From NCBI GenBank assembly GCA_036784855.1, contig JAZDSV010000049.1, positions 1 to 64,000 of the forward strand: a stretch of DNA of 64,000 nucleotides, read 5' to 3'. Under the pieces are notes generated by a model. It did no database searches, was not told the DNA's origin, and saw nothing but the letters and a program-made list of their open reading frames with translations. This document shows, piece by piece, positions 43,731-54,433 of the stretch (the first letter of the stretch is position 1; every line of letters starts with the position of its first letter). Both the position numbers and the translations under genes were made by a program. Origin of the DNA: Aphelidium insulamus (lineage: Eukaryota; Aphelidiomycota; Aphelidea; Aphelidiaceae).

Positions 43731-44158
43731 CTATAAGCGTGACGGAGCACGGCACGGCACGGTTCTTTTGAATGCTTGTTAGAGTGATGCAGTACATTGT
43801 ATGATTGCTGTTACCTGATTATTGCAGGTAACATCAGAACCAATACTATTGAATCAGTACGCTTTATACCACGTCGGGCAACATACCTTGTATGGCTTTG
43901 TGTGTGTTGAGTGAGTGTGTGTGGCGCACTTGGGAAATTGTTTGCACAAAGGATGAAAAAGGATTTATAGTGGTGCAGCAAATATGGTGGCGCCAATGTA
44001 TGTGAGCTGCGATTGCTATAAGAGAAGAGAACCAAAGATAAGATAAATTTTGGTTTTCGCTCATTATAATGAGCGGAAAAGGTGTATATTTATTGTCGTT
44101 GTTGTATGACTGGGGTGCTTCTACTTCATCACAGGACCTTTTGTCTCCACGCACTTAC
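43731..44158. other. intergenic spacer
   Basis: No protein gene recognised. Contains a GCACGGCACGGCACGG short tandem repeat near 43746-43761 and TG-rich runs near 43900. Confidence 0.4.
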
Positions 44159-44597
44159 CATTGACTCAGGTCATGAGACGCACGGAAGCTTCCGAGCGGC
44201 TTTTGCATGTGCTGCTTAGCGGAATATCCATATATTTGTAATGGGAGTTTTCTTTTGAGCATGCAGGATCGCCTTTATAATGACTTTGCATGATTGTGCT
44301 ACCTTCTAGTGTTGTTTTTTCGTAAAAAACCTCGAAACCATCACCCACTCCGTACAAGTAGCATCCCTTCAAACTTACTGCTTCAATGTACCAGATGCTG
44401 CAGTCGGAGTTATAGTGAGTAATTTCGGCGGCAAACTGTTTTGGGGACCTTTCTCCGGCACCATTACCGTCAGTTAGCGCCGATGACGTCATTAGCAGAC
44501 TCTCATCCGGTACGGCATCAGAATTTTCGTCGCCGCCGGTAACTGACGCCTGGCGAGAAATCGAAAGTACGCCTGAAGAGAGCAAGGTTAACATCAA
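44159..44597 (-). CDS. putative secreted-family fragment, gene model incomplete
   Basis: Open for 143 codons, with a short leucine-rich start (MLTLLSSGVLSISRQ) that is a poor signal peptide. It then reads SDCSIWYIEAVSLKGCYLYG and GFEVFYEKTTLEGSTI. That block recalls the module-junction sequence of the three-module gene (ASWYGLQELHRGKNTIAVCF, then TIKLETTG). A strong donor, GTAAGTGCG, lies at 44158, so more exons may follow. The frame that meets this donor differs from the 143-codon frame, suggesting either a missed splice or erosion. Treat as a possible relic of the secreted family. Confidence 0.35.
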
Positions 44598-44869
44598 CTC
44601 CTGGGGAGGCGTCGGACGCTGACGCTATACCACGCATATTGAGTTTAAAAGCCCAGCAGTTGATTCATTGCTCATTATCAACTGCTGAGCCTATAGGCTT
44701 CAGGATTCTGTACTCATGCCCGCTTCTTACTTGTGTACTTGGAATGACCGCATGTATATTCCGCCGATGTACTGGATCGCAATCCATTCACGCTGCGTAT
44801 GGTAATAAATACCGCTGACGCAACTGGTTGAGCTTATAGGTTCGCGATCTCACTTTGCTTCCGCCTACT

Positions 44870-45302
44870 TCAGAATTTCGGCACCACGCATAAAGGTTCA
44901 GATCTCACTTGCTCGCTCTCTACTCTGTACCTGGTGTACCAACGGCACAAGGTTTGTGATCTCACTGCTCGGCTTTCATTTAAAATGGCGCTAACGGTAC
45001 GGTATTCTCGCAATTCTGTTACAGTAATTCCAGCTTGTAATCTTGGTGCCAGTTTTTTGTCTGAAGGCATTGGCAAGTATAACAAAGTATAGTTTACAGG
45101 CCGGATCCTGCCATCGTCACTTTGTAAATAGGACGTTGATTCACCGTGTTGCTTCAGTGAAGCAATAACCATTGATTTCATCCGTGCGCCCATATAGTAT
45201 AGGTTATTAATCGAGAATGGTTTGGTGAGTTTCTGACATAGGCAGTCACAGTTAATGCAAGTGCAAGACAGTAAAGATAAGGGAGAAAAAGATTCGTTCC
45301 AT
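44870..45302 (-). CDS. putative secreted module protein, two exons, possibly broken
   Basis: The ATG at 45302 starts a leader-like MERIFFSLIFTV, but that frame stops after 16 codons. A 37-nt candidate intron (GTCTTG ... ATGTCAG) would join MERIFFSLIFT to KLTKPFSINNLYYMGARMKS in phase 0. The module-like segment VNYTLLYLPMPSDKKLAP, followed by LQAGITVTEL, resembles CYTLSFSVPNEIEKL plus ELKIIS. The frame continues to 44870 through repetitive sequence in which GTGAGATC-AAACC-type units recur three times (about 44840-44960). A TATA box (CATAAAAG, 45350-45343) and two CCAAT boxes precede the ATG, which supports a real promoter. The donor is weak, so the gene may be dead. Confidence 0.4.
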
Positions 45303-45964
45303 TCTTAAAAGTTGTTGGTGGCGTTGGAACACTTTTTGTTAGCTTTTATGCATCGGAGTCTTAGTGACACAGAAAAAATTCGTCAACCAATCATATTGCG
45401 GATAAGTCTCGGCCATTAGCCAATCACAATAAGCGGATGTTACACGAGAGTTTAACTTACTTACAAGGATCCGCAAATATGAATTATGGATTAAGTTAAT
45501 CTACTATTGAAAATGAGCCATCATTCGCTTCCACGTTCAGAAAAGGCCTGAAACAAATCCCGCTCAAATGCATCTCAAATGATATTCCACCACCAGGTGC
45601 AAACCTCCAGGTCGATACTCACTTTCAGTCCAAATCACCGCTCCGTCATTGTAAACTTCAGCGTGGCTGAGTGAAACTACGCGCAGTCCTGGAGTGGCAG
45701 CTTAGGGCTTGTCCAGCATGCGCGTAGCAAAATCACTGTAAAAGACTGGCATCTATACAGTGCGTAGTATATATATGTAGTATATACACATGGTAATGAT
45801 AAGGTATTGTTGCCGTTGTAGAGAAGGCCCAACTTAGGCAGGGAGCAGCGTATCAGTGTCGAATAGGCACAGCTGTAAGTGCACTGATATATGTATGTAA
45901 GCGACAAAAATATAAATATAAATACTGTGCAAACGGCAATACAGAAGGCACACACAGACACTGA
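45303..45964. promoter_or_regulatory. divergent intergenic region with TATA box and two CCAAT boxes
   Basis: On the minus strand toward 45302 there is a TATA-like CATAAAAG at 45350-45343, and CCAAT boxes (as plus-strand TAGCCAATCA at 45417-45426 and CAACCAATCAT at 45384-45394). The right half up to the CM1 gene holds (AT)-rich sequence near 45760-45780 and no gene I can support. Confidence 0.45.
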
Positions 45965-48900
45965 ATGGCGCACAGGCAGAGCGCCGACTCTGCCACCAAC
46001 GACGGCAACTACACACAGCTGCTGTTTGGGCCAGAGGCGTCTACGGGTGCCGACACCTCTGTGTCTAGCAGCTACGGCGGCGACCGGAGCTTGTCGTTTG
46101 CCGTGGACCGCGACTTTGTCCTTCACGGCGACGACGGGGATGACGGCGGAAACACCACTGGTCACGACGCTGATTATGTCTTGCCAGCGCAGCACAATGG
46201 TCGGAGGTCCACCATACTGCACGACGACCATGTGGACATGTCCCGGCACAGCAGCAGTCATGGCGGCAGTGCCGTACTGCACTCGTCGCCGCTACGGCGC
46301 TCGGCACCCGCAGACACCTCGGCCATCGGCGGTGACCAGTTCCCATCATTTGGTGGGGGCAGGCAGCAGCAGGCAGTACCGGCACCGCGCCGGGCATTCC
46401 ACTCCAGTCCCGTGCGCGCCTCCTCGGCCGCCTCCACACTCACGGCACACCACCGGCTGTCCAGTGCGGGACGTTCCACCATGACCGGCGCCGGTAATGG
46501 CCAGCCGCGAACCCGTGGCCTCAAGGAGCAGGAGAAGGTACCTACATAAGATATATATATATATATATATAAACTATATGTGTTACATACACGACATTTA
46601 ACATCCAACACAGCTCATTGCCGACCTGAAAAAGGACAACTTTGACTTGAAGATGCGCGTGGTCACGCTGCAAGAACACTTGGAGGAAATTGCGGATGAC
46701 GCCACTGTCAAGAGCATCAGGGATAATACGGATTTGCGGGTGCAGTTGCAGCGCTTGCAGGCCGAGTACGATGAACTGCAACAGCAGCAACAGCAGCAAA
46801 TCTATGCCGAGGAAGAGCGGCAACAACAAGAGCAGCAACAGCAAGAGCAAGAGCACATTAATCATCGCAGTCAGCAGCAGCTGGAGGAGGCCAAACGTGA
46901 ACTTGCCGCACAGTCTGAACAAGTACGCCAGCTGCAGGCCGAAGTCGGCAGACTGCGCCGACAGTCGGCATCCCCAGCGGGCGCAGACGCCCTCGAGCGC
47001 ACCGTGGTCACGTACCGCGAATACATGGCCAAGCTGGAATCAGAGTTGACCACCGTCAAGTCGCAGCTGTTCCAGAGTAATGCACAGCTGGCACAGCGCG
47101 CCGTAGAGATGGAGCGTATGCGCGGCGATATGGAGGCCATGGCGGCCCAGGCCGCTTCATCGACATCCCGGCACAACACTGCGTCACCACGCGGCGGTGG
47201 CGGTTTCAACCCGGATCGCTCCTCTTTCACTGAGATGATGTCATTTGACCCCGCCACCGTTCACGCCAACTCTAACAACCAGCTGGAGCAGGCAAGTTGA
47301 ATTATATCTACTTTGATAGTTTTCTCATACTTCTATAGGGAATAAATATGCTGCGAGACCAAATTGGCGAGCTAAAGATGCAGCTCATTGAGAAACAGTC
47401 CAACGCCGAACAGCTCACCGTGGAACTGGAGGGCAAGTCAAGCGCCCACGCCAGAACTGTCCAACAACTGACAGAGGAGCGGGCGCGCGAGGAACAGCGA
47501 CTGAAGCGCATCATTGAAGAGCTGCGGTCCCAGCTGTCGGCACTCAAGTCGGAGCTGAGCCGTGCCAATGACATGCTGGCCGAGAGTGCGCAGAGCCGAC
47601 ACGCGGACGAGACACACCTCCAAATGGAGATCCAGTCACTCCAACAGCGCCACACTGCCAAGAACGCCGCTCTAATAAGCGCCAATGAGAAGCTGGAGCA
47701 GGTATGATAAATATTATTGTTATCATCATCAGCTAATAGAATTTGCAGGTGATGAGCCAGCTGCGCACGGTGGAAGCTTCGGTGGCCGTCAAGAGCCAGC
47801 ACATTGATAATTTGACGGCGCAACTGGAGAGCAAGAACCGGCTACTGGCCGACATGGAGCGCGAGCATAAGCGCAGCACCGACCGACTGCAGCTGGCAAG
47901 TTCTAGGTTGTTATGTTATTGTACCTTATATTATATTTTGGCAGCAAGTACATCAGGCAGAGACGCGATTGTCACATCTGGACGTCGACAACCACGGCAA
48001 GGACAATGAGATCTTGCTGTTGAAGAAACAAATCGCCACCCAGCAGCAGCAACTGGTCGCCATCGAGGAGCGTTGGAGCAAGCAGAGCCGCGAACTGGGC
48101 GCACAGCAGCAGAAAGTTCGAGATGAACTTGACCAGGTGATTATATTGATATTGTGATATACAGATATCAATAACATGTCATCTTAGCAAATACATGCAT
48201 TCAAGGCCGAGACAGAGGCGCAGAGTCGCCGTCTAAAGGCGCGTGAAGCCGAGCTGAAAGAGGCCAGGGACCAGCTGGAGATGCACAGTGTCGGCGTGGA
48301 AGCCGCAACTGAACAGTTTAGACTGGAGAAGGAGCGGCTGCGACAGGAGCTGCACGGTCAGCACACCGAGGTGGAGCGCCTGAACACGGAGGCGACCAAG
48401 CTGCGCGGAGAGATTGCACAGCTGCAGTCAAAGTACCGCGAGGCAATCTCGGTCAACGAGCGACTCGCATTCACCATCAAGGACCAGGACGAGACGGCCG
48501 CCACGCACCAATCCGAAATCGCCCAACAGCTCTCCAAACTGCAAGCAAAGGACGGTGAACTACGCGATGTGACACAGCGGCTGGCCAATCTGTCGCGCAA
48601 ACTCGCCGACACCGAGCACTCGCACCAGGAAGAACTGCGCGCCGCCAAAGCATCTCTGCAAAAGTCGAGCTCGGCGCTGAAGGAGCGGAACGAGCTCTTA
48701 ATCCGTCTTGAGAAGGAACTCGTTGGCGCCTTCACCGCGGCCGGCATCGACGTTCCGGTCGGTATTAGTATTATTGCAACTTATTCTCCGCTTACTCTTT
48801 GTGTATAAATTAGAATACGGAGGATTCGGATGCGAGCGATCCCGCAAGCAACTTTTATGCCTTTGCCGAGAAGCTGGGCCAGCGAACCGGACAAGTGGGG

Positions 48901-49927
48901 CAGCTATTTGAGATGTTTGCCACACAACTGGAAAGCACCGAGCGGCGGATTGACAATGAAATTGGGTTTGTTAAAGTTAAGCCTTGTTACACTACCTCAA
49001 TTTCTATGCAGACAGTGGAACGGCAAGCTTGACAAACAGATGGACAAGATTGCCAGCTTCAAGTCGGCCGTGATGGAGGCGCTCAAGGTGCAGCGTAAAC
49101 TGCAAGAAAGTTTGCACAAGCATCGCAGTCAGCTGGAACGCGCCAAAGCCAGTCTGGCAGCCAGCGAGCACGACAACGCCATCTACAAGCACAAGATCGC
49201 CACGCTGGAGTCACGGCTGAAATTGAATGCCGGCTCCGAGCAGGAGAAGCACGCCGAACTGCAGGCCAAAGTGGCGGAACTGGAGCGTCTGGTCAAGGAG
49301 CGCGACAGGCAGTGCCGAGAGGCGGAGACCAAGTTCACCGAGACACGGGACCAACTGCACTCTGTCCAAGCATCGTCCCAAAAACGTGTCAAGGATCTCA
49401 CCGAGAACATTAGGTACACTTTTTTATTTATCCAGAGATATATTAATAATATGCACAGGATGCTCAGGGTGGATCTGGAGAGTAGCGAGCGGCAACACAA
49501 GCAGATGGAGACGCTGTTAAAGTCACAGAAACAGGCACAGGCACTGCACACAAACAGTGGCACGTTCCACCTGCTGGAGACGGCCGAGTCGGCCATTGAG
49601 AAGATGAATGAAAAGCTGCGCGCCGACCTCAAGGACCGATCAGACCGTCTGGATCGGGAGCACCAGCAGCTGCAGCGCCGCAATCAAGAGTACGCGAGAC
49701 TGCGTAACGAGTACGAGGTGCTCAAGCGGCGGCTCGACAAGCGGGAACTCATCATACAGATGGCGCTGGCCAAGCTGGAGCTGGTGAATAAGCGGAAGGG
49801 GTCCGTGGAGCAGGCCATACAGCTGTCGAGCATGCTGCGCGCTGACAAGTCCATGGCATCTATACGGGCCGCAGATCAGATGTCTGACCACGAACAGGAC
49901 AAGCATAGCACCGAGCATCAATCGTAG
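45965..49927 (+). CDS. CM1-motif coiled-coil protein (centrosomin / CDK5RAP2 / Mto1 family)
   Basis: Long coiled-coil scaffold, about 1,150 residues over about nine exons, that recruits gamma-tubulin complexes to microtubule-organising centres. The diagnostic CM1 motif spans the first splice junction: RGLKEQEK, then LIADLKKDNFDLKMRVVTLQ and EHLEEI, at residues about 184-220. The preceding 180 residues are S/G/H-rich and disordered; the following 900 are heptad-rich coiled coil with a poly-Q patch near 46780-46850. Exon joins verified by frame: 45965-46537, 46614-47291, 47339-47701, 47749-47895, 47945-48136, then 48188 onward. Two introns are GC-AG (47292-47338 and 47896-47944), both with the consensus donor GCAAGT. 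An ATATAT microsatellite lies in the first intron. No C-terminal CM2 motif recognised. Confidence 0.88.
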
Positions 49928-50059
49928 TTGTAATGAATTAATTGTTTCTTGTCGCTTACAGGTTGGTGTATAAGGGATTTGTTGGTGTTACTGAGGTTAA
50001 CTTGGATTTATACTCGGTTAAGCCCGTTCACGGGAACAATTTGAATATAGTCTTTATTG

Positions 50060-50837
50060 TTATTCAATGCGCTGCAGCAACTGCATATTCCCAGTAATTT
50101 GTAATTCGCCGAAAGCGCTCAATAGTATCGACAGCACAAAGAAGAACAGCGCAAAGTCTTGCGCTGCTCGAGTAATAGCCTGGCGACGATCCTAAATACG
50201 TATGAACATGAGGAAGAATCTTATTGAGAACGTTTAGACCTTTTTTGATATATATAAAGGACATAGTATTGAATATGCAACACCTGCAACATACTTGTCG
50301 AAGGGCAATGCGCCACGAAAGGCTCAGCGCAAGAAATGTGGCCAGGATCGGGTAGCTTCTGCAGGACACTCTGTCTCCACTGCCATGAATCGACATGCAT
50401 AAACTTGATAGCGGTTCCATGCGTAACATGGCCATAAACGATGGGCAATGCATGACCATGACGGCCAAGGCGGCGAATAAGATAGTGGCCAGCCGCTTCC
50501 CATGGAATTGATCGACGTCGCTGCGTTGCTGGATGGCGGCGGGTGGCATCATCGGGAATGGGAAATCATTGGGAATTGCTGGGTAAATCGGTTCTCGTGC
50601 TTCTGCTACCGCCGGGCGTGGACTTGACGGAATTGCGGGTAGCACCGGGGAAGGTTCAACATCCTTCGGCACGGCAGGGGCATCCGATTTCACTTCTCGG
50701 GCAACGTCTACCACGACTGGCAAAGCGTCACGAGGCGCTGCATGGCTGACCGAGCCAGTTATGAGGCCCAGCCTCTCGGCTCCGCGGTTTAATATCTTTT
50801 CCCGGCGGCGCTCTCGACGGCGATCAGCTTCAGACAT
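50060..50837 (-). CDS. GET2: GET2 / CAML-like receptor for tail-anchored protein insertion
   Basis: Exons 50837-50295 and 50191-50060 (phase-0 intron of 103 nt) give 224 residues. The N terminus, MSEADRRRERRREKILNRG followed by AERLGLITGS, matches the Get2/CAML tip that binds the GET3/TRC40 ATPase: an arginine-rich helix, then a second helix ending in x-L-x-x-I-T-G. A proline-rich linker follows, then three membrane spans: RLATILFAALAVMVMH, PILATFLALSLSWRIAL and, encoded by exon 2, DFALFFFVLSILLSAFGEL. This is the expected topology of the ER insertase receptor with GET1/WRB. Length and layout agree; sequence conservation in this family is low, so the call rests on the tip motif and topology. 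Confidence 0.75.
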
Positions 50838-50875
50838 GGGAAATACATCGAGCACTGACCGAAACCGAACTACTA
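50838..50875. promoter_or_regulatory. 38-bp bidirectional promoter between GET2 and a GON7-like gene
   Basis: Only 38 nt separate the two divergent start codons (50837 minus, 50876 plus). Promoter elements must lie inside this gap or inside one of the coding regions. No TATA or CCAAT box is visible in it. Confidence 0.6.
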
Positions 50876-51124
50876 ATGAATGCCAACTTCTACAGCGACG
50901 GGGAAAAGTGCGAAATTCCGGTCGTGTCCGCGAGGAGTAGTACCGCGGAATCGCCGGCTCAAATGCTGCACCAATTGCGCCAGCTACAGCATGACGTGAA
51001 CGAGTTTCTTTCGCTGCGCATTGAATCGGAATGCAGTGTCGATTCACGCCAAAAGACCAAAACCAATGAAAGCGGTGCTGGCAACCGGACAAAGGAACCG
51101 CGAATGTCGGGTGATGACGAGTGA
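50876..51124 (+). CDS. small acidic-tailed protein, possible GON7 subunit of EKC/KEOPS
   Basis: Intronless, 82 residues. It shows a short beta-like start (ANFYSDGEKCEIPVVS), an amphipathic helix (QMLHQLRQLQHDVNEFLSLR), and a disordered charged tail ending in DDE. The helix with its L-x-x-L-Q-x-D-[VI]-N-x-F-L pattern followed by an unstructured tail is how I remember fungal and human GON7, the small disordered subunit of the tRNA t6A-forming KEOPS complex. The match is short and from memory, so this is a suggestion. The open frame with a clean ATG in a 38-bp divergent promoter supports a real gene. Confidence 0.5.
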   Translation: MNANFYSDGEKCEIPVVSARSSTAESPAQMLHQLRQLQHDVNEFLSLRIESECSVDSRQKTKTNESGAGNRTKEPRMSGDDE

Positions 51125-51326
51125 ATACAGCTGTTGACTTCTAGTCATATTAGCCAGCGAAATACACATTGCGAACATATTGTCCCATCGGTAGTGTGCA
51201 ACGAACGGCAGGCAGTGATGCGCTTCGCCGACCGAGCTGCACGTAATGGTTTGACTTTTGCTCACCGCATTGCAAAAATAACATTCAATATTTTGTGGAT
51301 GCCACACAAATGTATTCTGCGGTCAT

Positions 51327-51563
51327 CTACCCAAATATAGCTGCGGTCCGCCGCTGGCGATCGAGGTCTCCAAAGAAGCGGGGCTGTGATCGCGCCATGA
51401 GGTCAGATCGCAATGGTCGCTTCTCGGCGCGAGCAGAATCAACGCGTCGCAGCGCCTCATATCTTGCTGCCGCCGCCTGCTCGCCGTCTCGGAAAATGGT
51501 CTTCAATTCCGGCAGAAGCGCCTCGATGGCAGCGGCCTTGTCCTCCATAACGCAAATGCGCAT
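51327..51563 (-). CDS. small helical protein of unknown family
   Basis: About 74-79 residues depending on start (MEDKAAAIEALLPELKTIF begins at 51548; an earlier in-frame Met is at 51563). Charged amphipathic helices (EQAAAARYEALRRVDSARA), ending RQRRTAAIFG. It resembles a small coiled-coil subunit of a larger complex, but I cannot name it. Another exon may lie 5': MKVTQISARQKG near 51634 is followed by a possible GTGTAACGG donor, but no junction in frame was found. It converges with the GON7-like gene, with 200 nt between stops. Confidence 0.45.
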   Translation of the reverse strand: MRICVMEDKAAAIEALLPELKTIFRDGEQAAAARYEALRRVDSARAEKRPLRSDLMARSQPRFFGDLDRQRRTAAIFG

Positions 51564-52634
51564 GCGGGCAACAAAGAGCGCGGCGTCTTGCCGTTACACC
51601 TTTCTGACGCGCGCTGATCTGTGTCACTTTCATGTCGGCGCGCGATGGCGTAATCACCACAGAATGACCTTGATTGTTAAAAAACCCGCTGATAATGTAA
51701 TGGATGGGCAGTGCAATTGTAATCTTCAGATTAATCGCCGTATGAGCCGCGCTGAGTTGAAGTGAACAGCGATTGATGGGCAATACCCATTATAATCGTC
51801 GGTATGACCGCCATCTGAAATGTGACGAAAAATGAATACCATTCCATCATCAAGCCTTGTCATCAAGTCATGTGAGTCATCATGCCCCACTGGTGGGCCG
51901 CTGTTCACAACTTTCTATCCTAAAGTCGCATAGCACCGGATGAACTATATGCAATGGTACAATTTGTCAAGCGAACAAGTTAAAACGTGCCACAAGTTTC
52001 CCAAAATGAGCAGCGTTAAATTGTATTCGTGGCGCGCTTTGATCATGTTTGTGATGTATAAGATGAATGTCGAGCAGTGGCAGTGTAGGCGCTCAAACTA
52101 AAAAACTGAACACAACACACAGTATTTGGTCATCAAAACGCCCTTGCTAGAAAAGATTTTTGAAAGTTATATCCTTTTCTTCAGTCGGCCATTATAAATG
52201 CGACGGTGAAGAGAATGCCATAGTTGTGCTCCATGATGTCATGTTTTCTCGCCTAGTCTGGAGTCTACGACAACCTTCTGCCGCTATTATCACCACCACC
52301 ACGGCCATTAATATGAAGCTGCCTTGCAAATAAACTAGGTAGCAGCAACTAATAGAACGTCACCAATGTAAAGATCGACATAGTTGGAGATTGTTTAATT
52401 CCGCAATAAGAGGTGAATTTAGCAAAGAAACAAAAAGGAAATTTTACCATGGAAACGGTGACTCAATGTGACGTAATTTGCGATTGTGTCGCCCATTGTT
52501 TTCGGCAGCCTTCCGTGGATTCGGCGCTTGCGCCCGCGCTCTTTGCCCGTGTCTCCCGCAAGTCTACTAAACGTACACAAGGCAGACCTTCCATATCTCT
52601 CTTATCTCTCATAACTACTATTTTATCTACGGCC
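51564..52634. other. long intergenic stretch
   Basis: No gene supported. AT-rich with scattered short frames. The Zn2Cys6 frame is open upstream of 52635 with an earlier ATG at 52449, so the last 190 nt may be coding. Confidence 0.4.
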
Positions 52635-53935
52635 ATGGGTAGTGGTGGTAGTGGTAGTGGTAGCAGTCGGCGGCGCGCATCTGCTCCCAGCGTCTCCACC
52701 AGCCGGCGATCATCAGCTGCCAACGGTGGCGTTGCCGTGTCCGCGTGCTCCAACTGCAAGGCGGCGCACCTCAGCTGTGATGTGCAGCGCCCGTGTCGTC
52801 GGTGCACGCTAACCGACAAGGCCGACACGTGCTTCAGTCTGGTGCCGATGAAGCGTGGCCGGCCAGTGAAGAAGGCGGCGCGGCCCAGACAAGATGATAT
52901 CGTGTCCGGTGCTGCTAAGGAACATGATATTGGTGTGACACGGCCGCCGCGGTGTCTCCCACCAGCGAAACTTCCGCCATCGGAAGTGTTGCGCGTAATC
53001 TACCCGGCACATCAACTGCCCACCCCGGACGAGGACTCTAATTGTGCTCTGCCACCGTCGGCTGCCGCGTTTCTTGGTTAGTATACTTCATATCACACCA
53101 AGTAGCTTACTTTGCTTGTGTAGACGGACAAGCAGTGAATACTTCTGATCATCAGCAGCGAAGACGCAGTGTCCATGGCGTTCGTGCTGTGTCGATGCCT
53201 CCCGCGTGGATTGTGCCCAGCGCTGCTCCGCCCACGACGATCTGGCAGCCCAGCAGTGACAGGCGGCGTATTAATGCAGGGCCGTCGTTACCTCCACATG
53301 CGCCACCACTGTTCAATCACCCATCCACAGACGCCGGTCACGAAGTACCTCCATTTACACCCCCGCTGACCAGTGTACCGCGGCTACACACCGAGACACG
53401 GCGGTTGGAACTGCTGGCCATGGCACAGACTTTGGAACTGGTGGCGACATACCCGCAATCCAGCGCAGATCAGCTTGTGACCTTCCTGGGACGCGACACC
53501 ATGTCCCTACTCACTCCACCTGGTCTCACTCTCTACTCGCTCACTCATCCATTCGATCACTGGCTGCTGGCGTGTCTGCACCGGCAAGCTTCAGCTAGAC
53601 CGAGGCACAGCAACGACGGATGCAGCTGCTCACGGCAACAAGAAGCATTTCCCGCCAATGGGACACCTCGACTACAACCACCAACTCAACCAACACCGTC
53701 AGCACTACCATCACCCGGCATACTCACGGTCACGGTGCAGCAGATGCAGCTTCACAGCACACGCTGCCCCATACACGACTGCAATCCCGCAGCTCTCCAC
53801 ATACTGGACAGTCAGAGCATACCGCAAATGTTTCACTGCACGCTGACGGCAATGCCCGACCCGGACCTGATTCGCGTGTGGTTGGAACCATTTGTACTCC
53901 CGGCCGTTATCTCCTTACAAACAGTGTCGCGTTGA
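52635..53935 (+). CDS. Zn(II)2Cys6 binuclear-cluster transcription factor (RDS2/ERT1/AcuK-like)
   Basis: Exons 52635-53076 and 53124-53935 join in phase 1 across a 47-nt intron, about 417 residues. The DNA-binding domain is ACSNCKAAHLSCD, then RPCRRCTLTDKADTC, with spacing C-x2-C-x6-C-x5-C-x2-C-x8-C, followed by KRGRPVKK. The wording of the cluster is closest to the RDS2/ERT1/AcuK regulators of gluconeogenesis. The C-terminal half contains LLAMAQTLELVATYP, GLTLYSLTHPFDHWLLAC and, at the end, HCTLTAMPDPDLIRVWLEP, which could be a degenerate PAS domain, as those factors have. The start at 52635 (MGSGGSGSGS) is preferred because upstream sequence is less conserved-looking; the ATG at 52449 in the same frame is possible. 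This domain class is essentially fungal, with scattered occurrence in relatives. Confidence 0.8.
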
Positions 53936-54433
53936 CGTGACCACCTGACTTACAATGACGCCCGACTACTGAATTCGATTTAAGTAAACTAGATCGTTCC
54001 ATTAAACACTGTGCGTGATATTAACGGTACCAAGTATAACTTTTTCCTGATATTAATGAGATTGCCCCACTCATTAATCACAGCATGTAGTGTATAATGA
54101 GGCTAGTCGGTATATATTACTAGTCGTACATATTCGTCCATGTAGACTCCACTTATGCAACATGTCTTAGTTTGAATTATCATGTTGGCACACTAGTTAC
54201 CCTGCAATTATGCCCCAGGCCGATGAATCTCTATTTTTCTACCAGTGTGTTAAATAGAAATGAAATCAAGATATCCGCCTGCAAACTTTCTTTTCCATAT
54301 GTACATAAAAATAGAATGGCAGAGTAAAGCGCTATAAATAGCCAACGACTGTGAAATAGCACTGTATCAATCAGCATCCAGACAGACAGACAGACAGACA
54401 GACATCATACACACTGCCAAATCGCTGTACAAA
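53936..54433. other. intergenic spacer with (GACA)n
   Basis: AT-rich spacer. A GACA tetranucleotide repeat of about six units lies at 54378-54402, some 32 nt before the start codon of the RhoGEF gene. No gene seen. Confidence 0.6.

Noticed and set aside
43864-44154. 96-codon minus-strand open frame
   Set aside because: Biased composition, poor start context and overlap with TG-rich repeats; it could at most be a further exon of the 44.2-kb relic.
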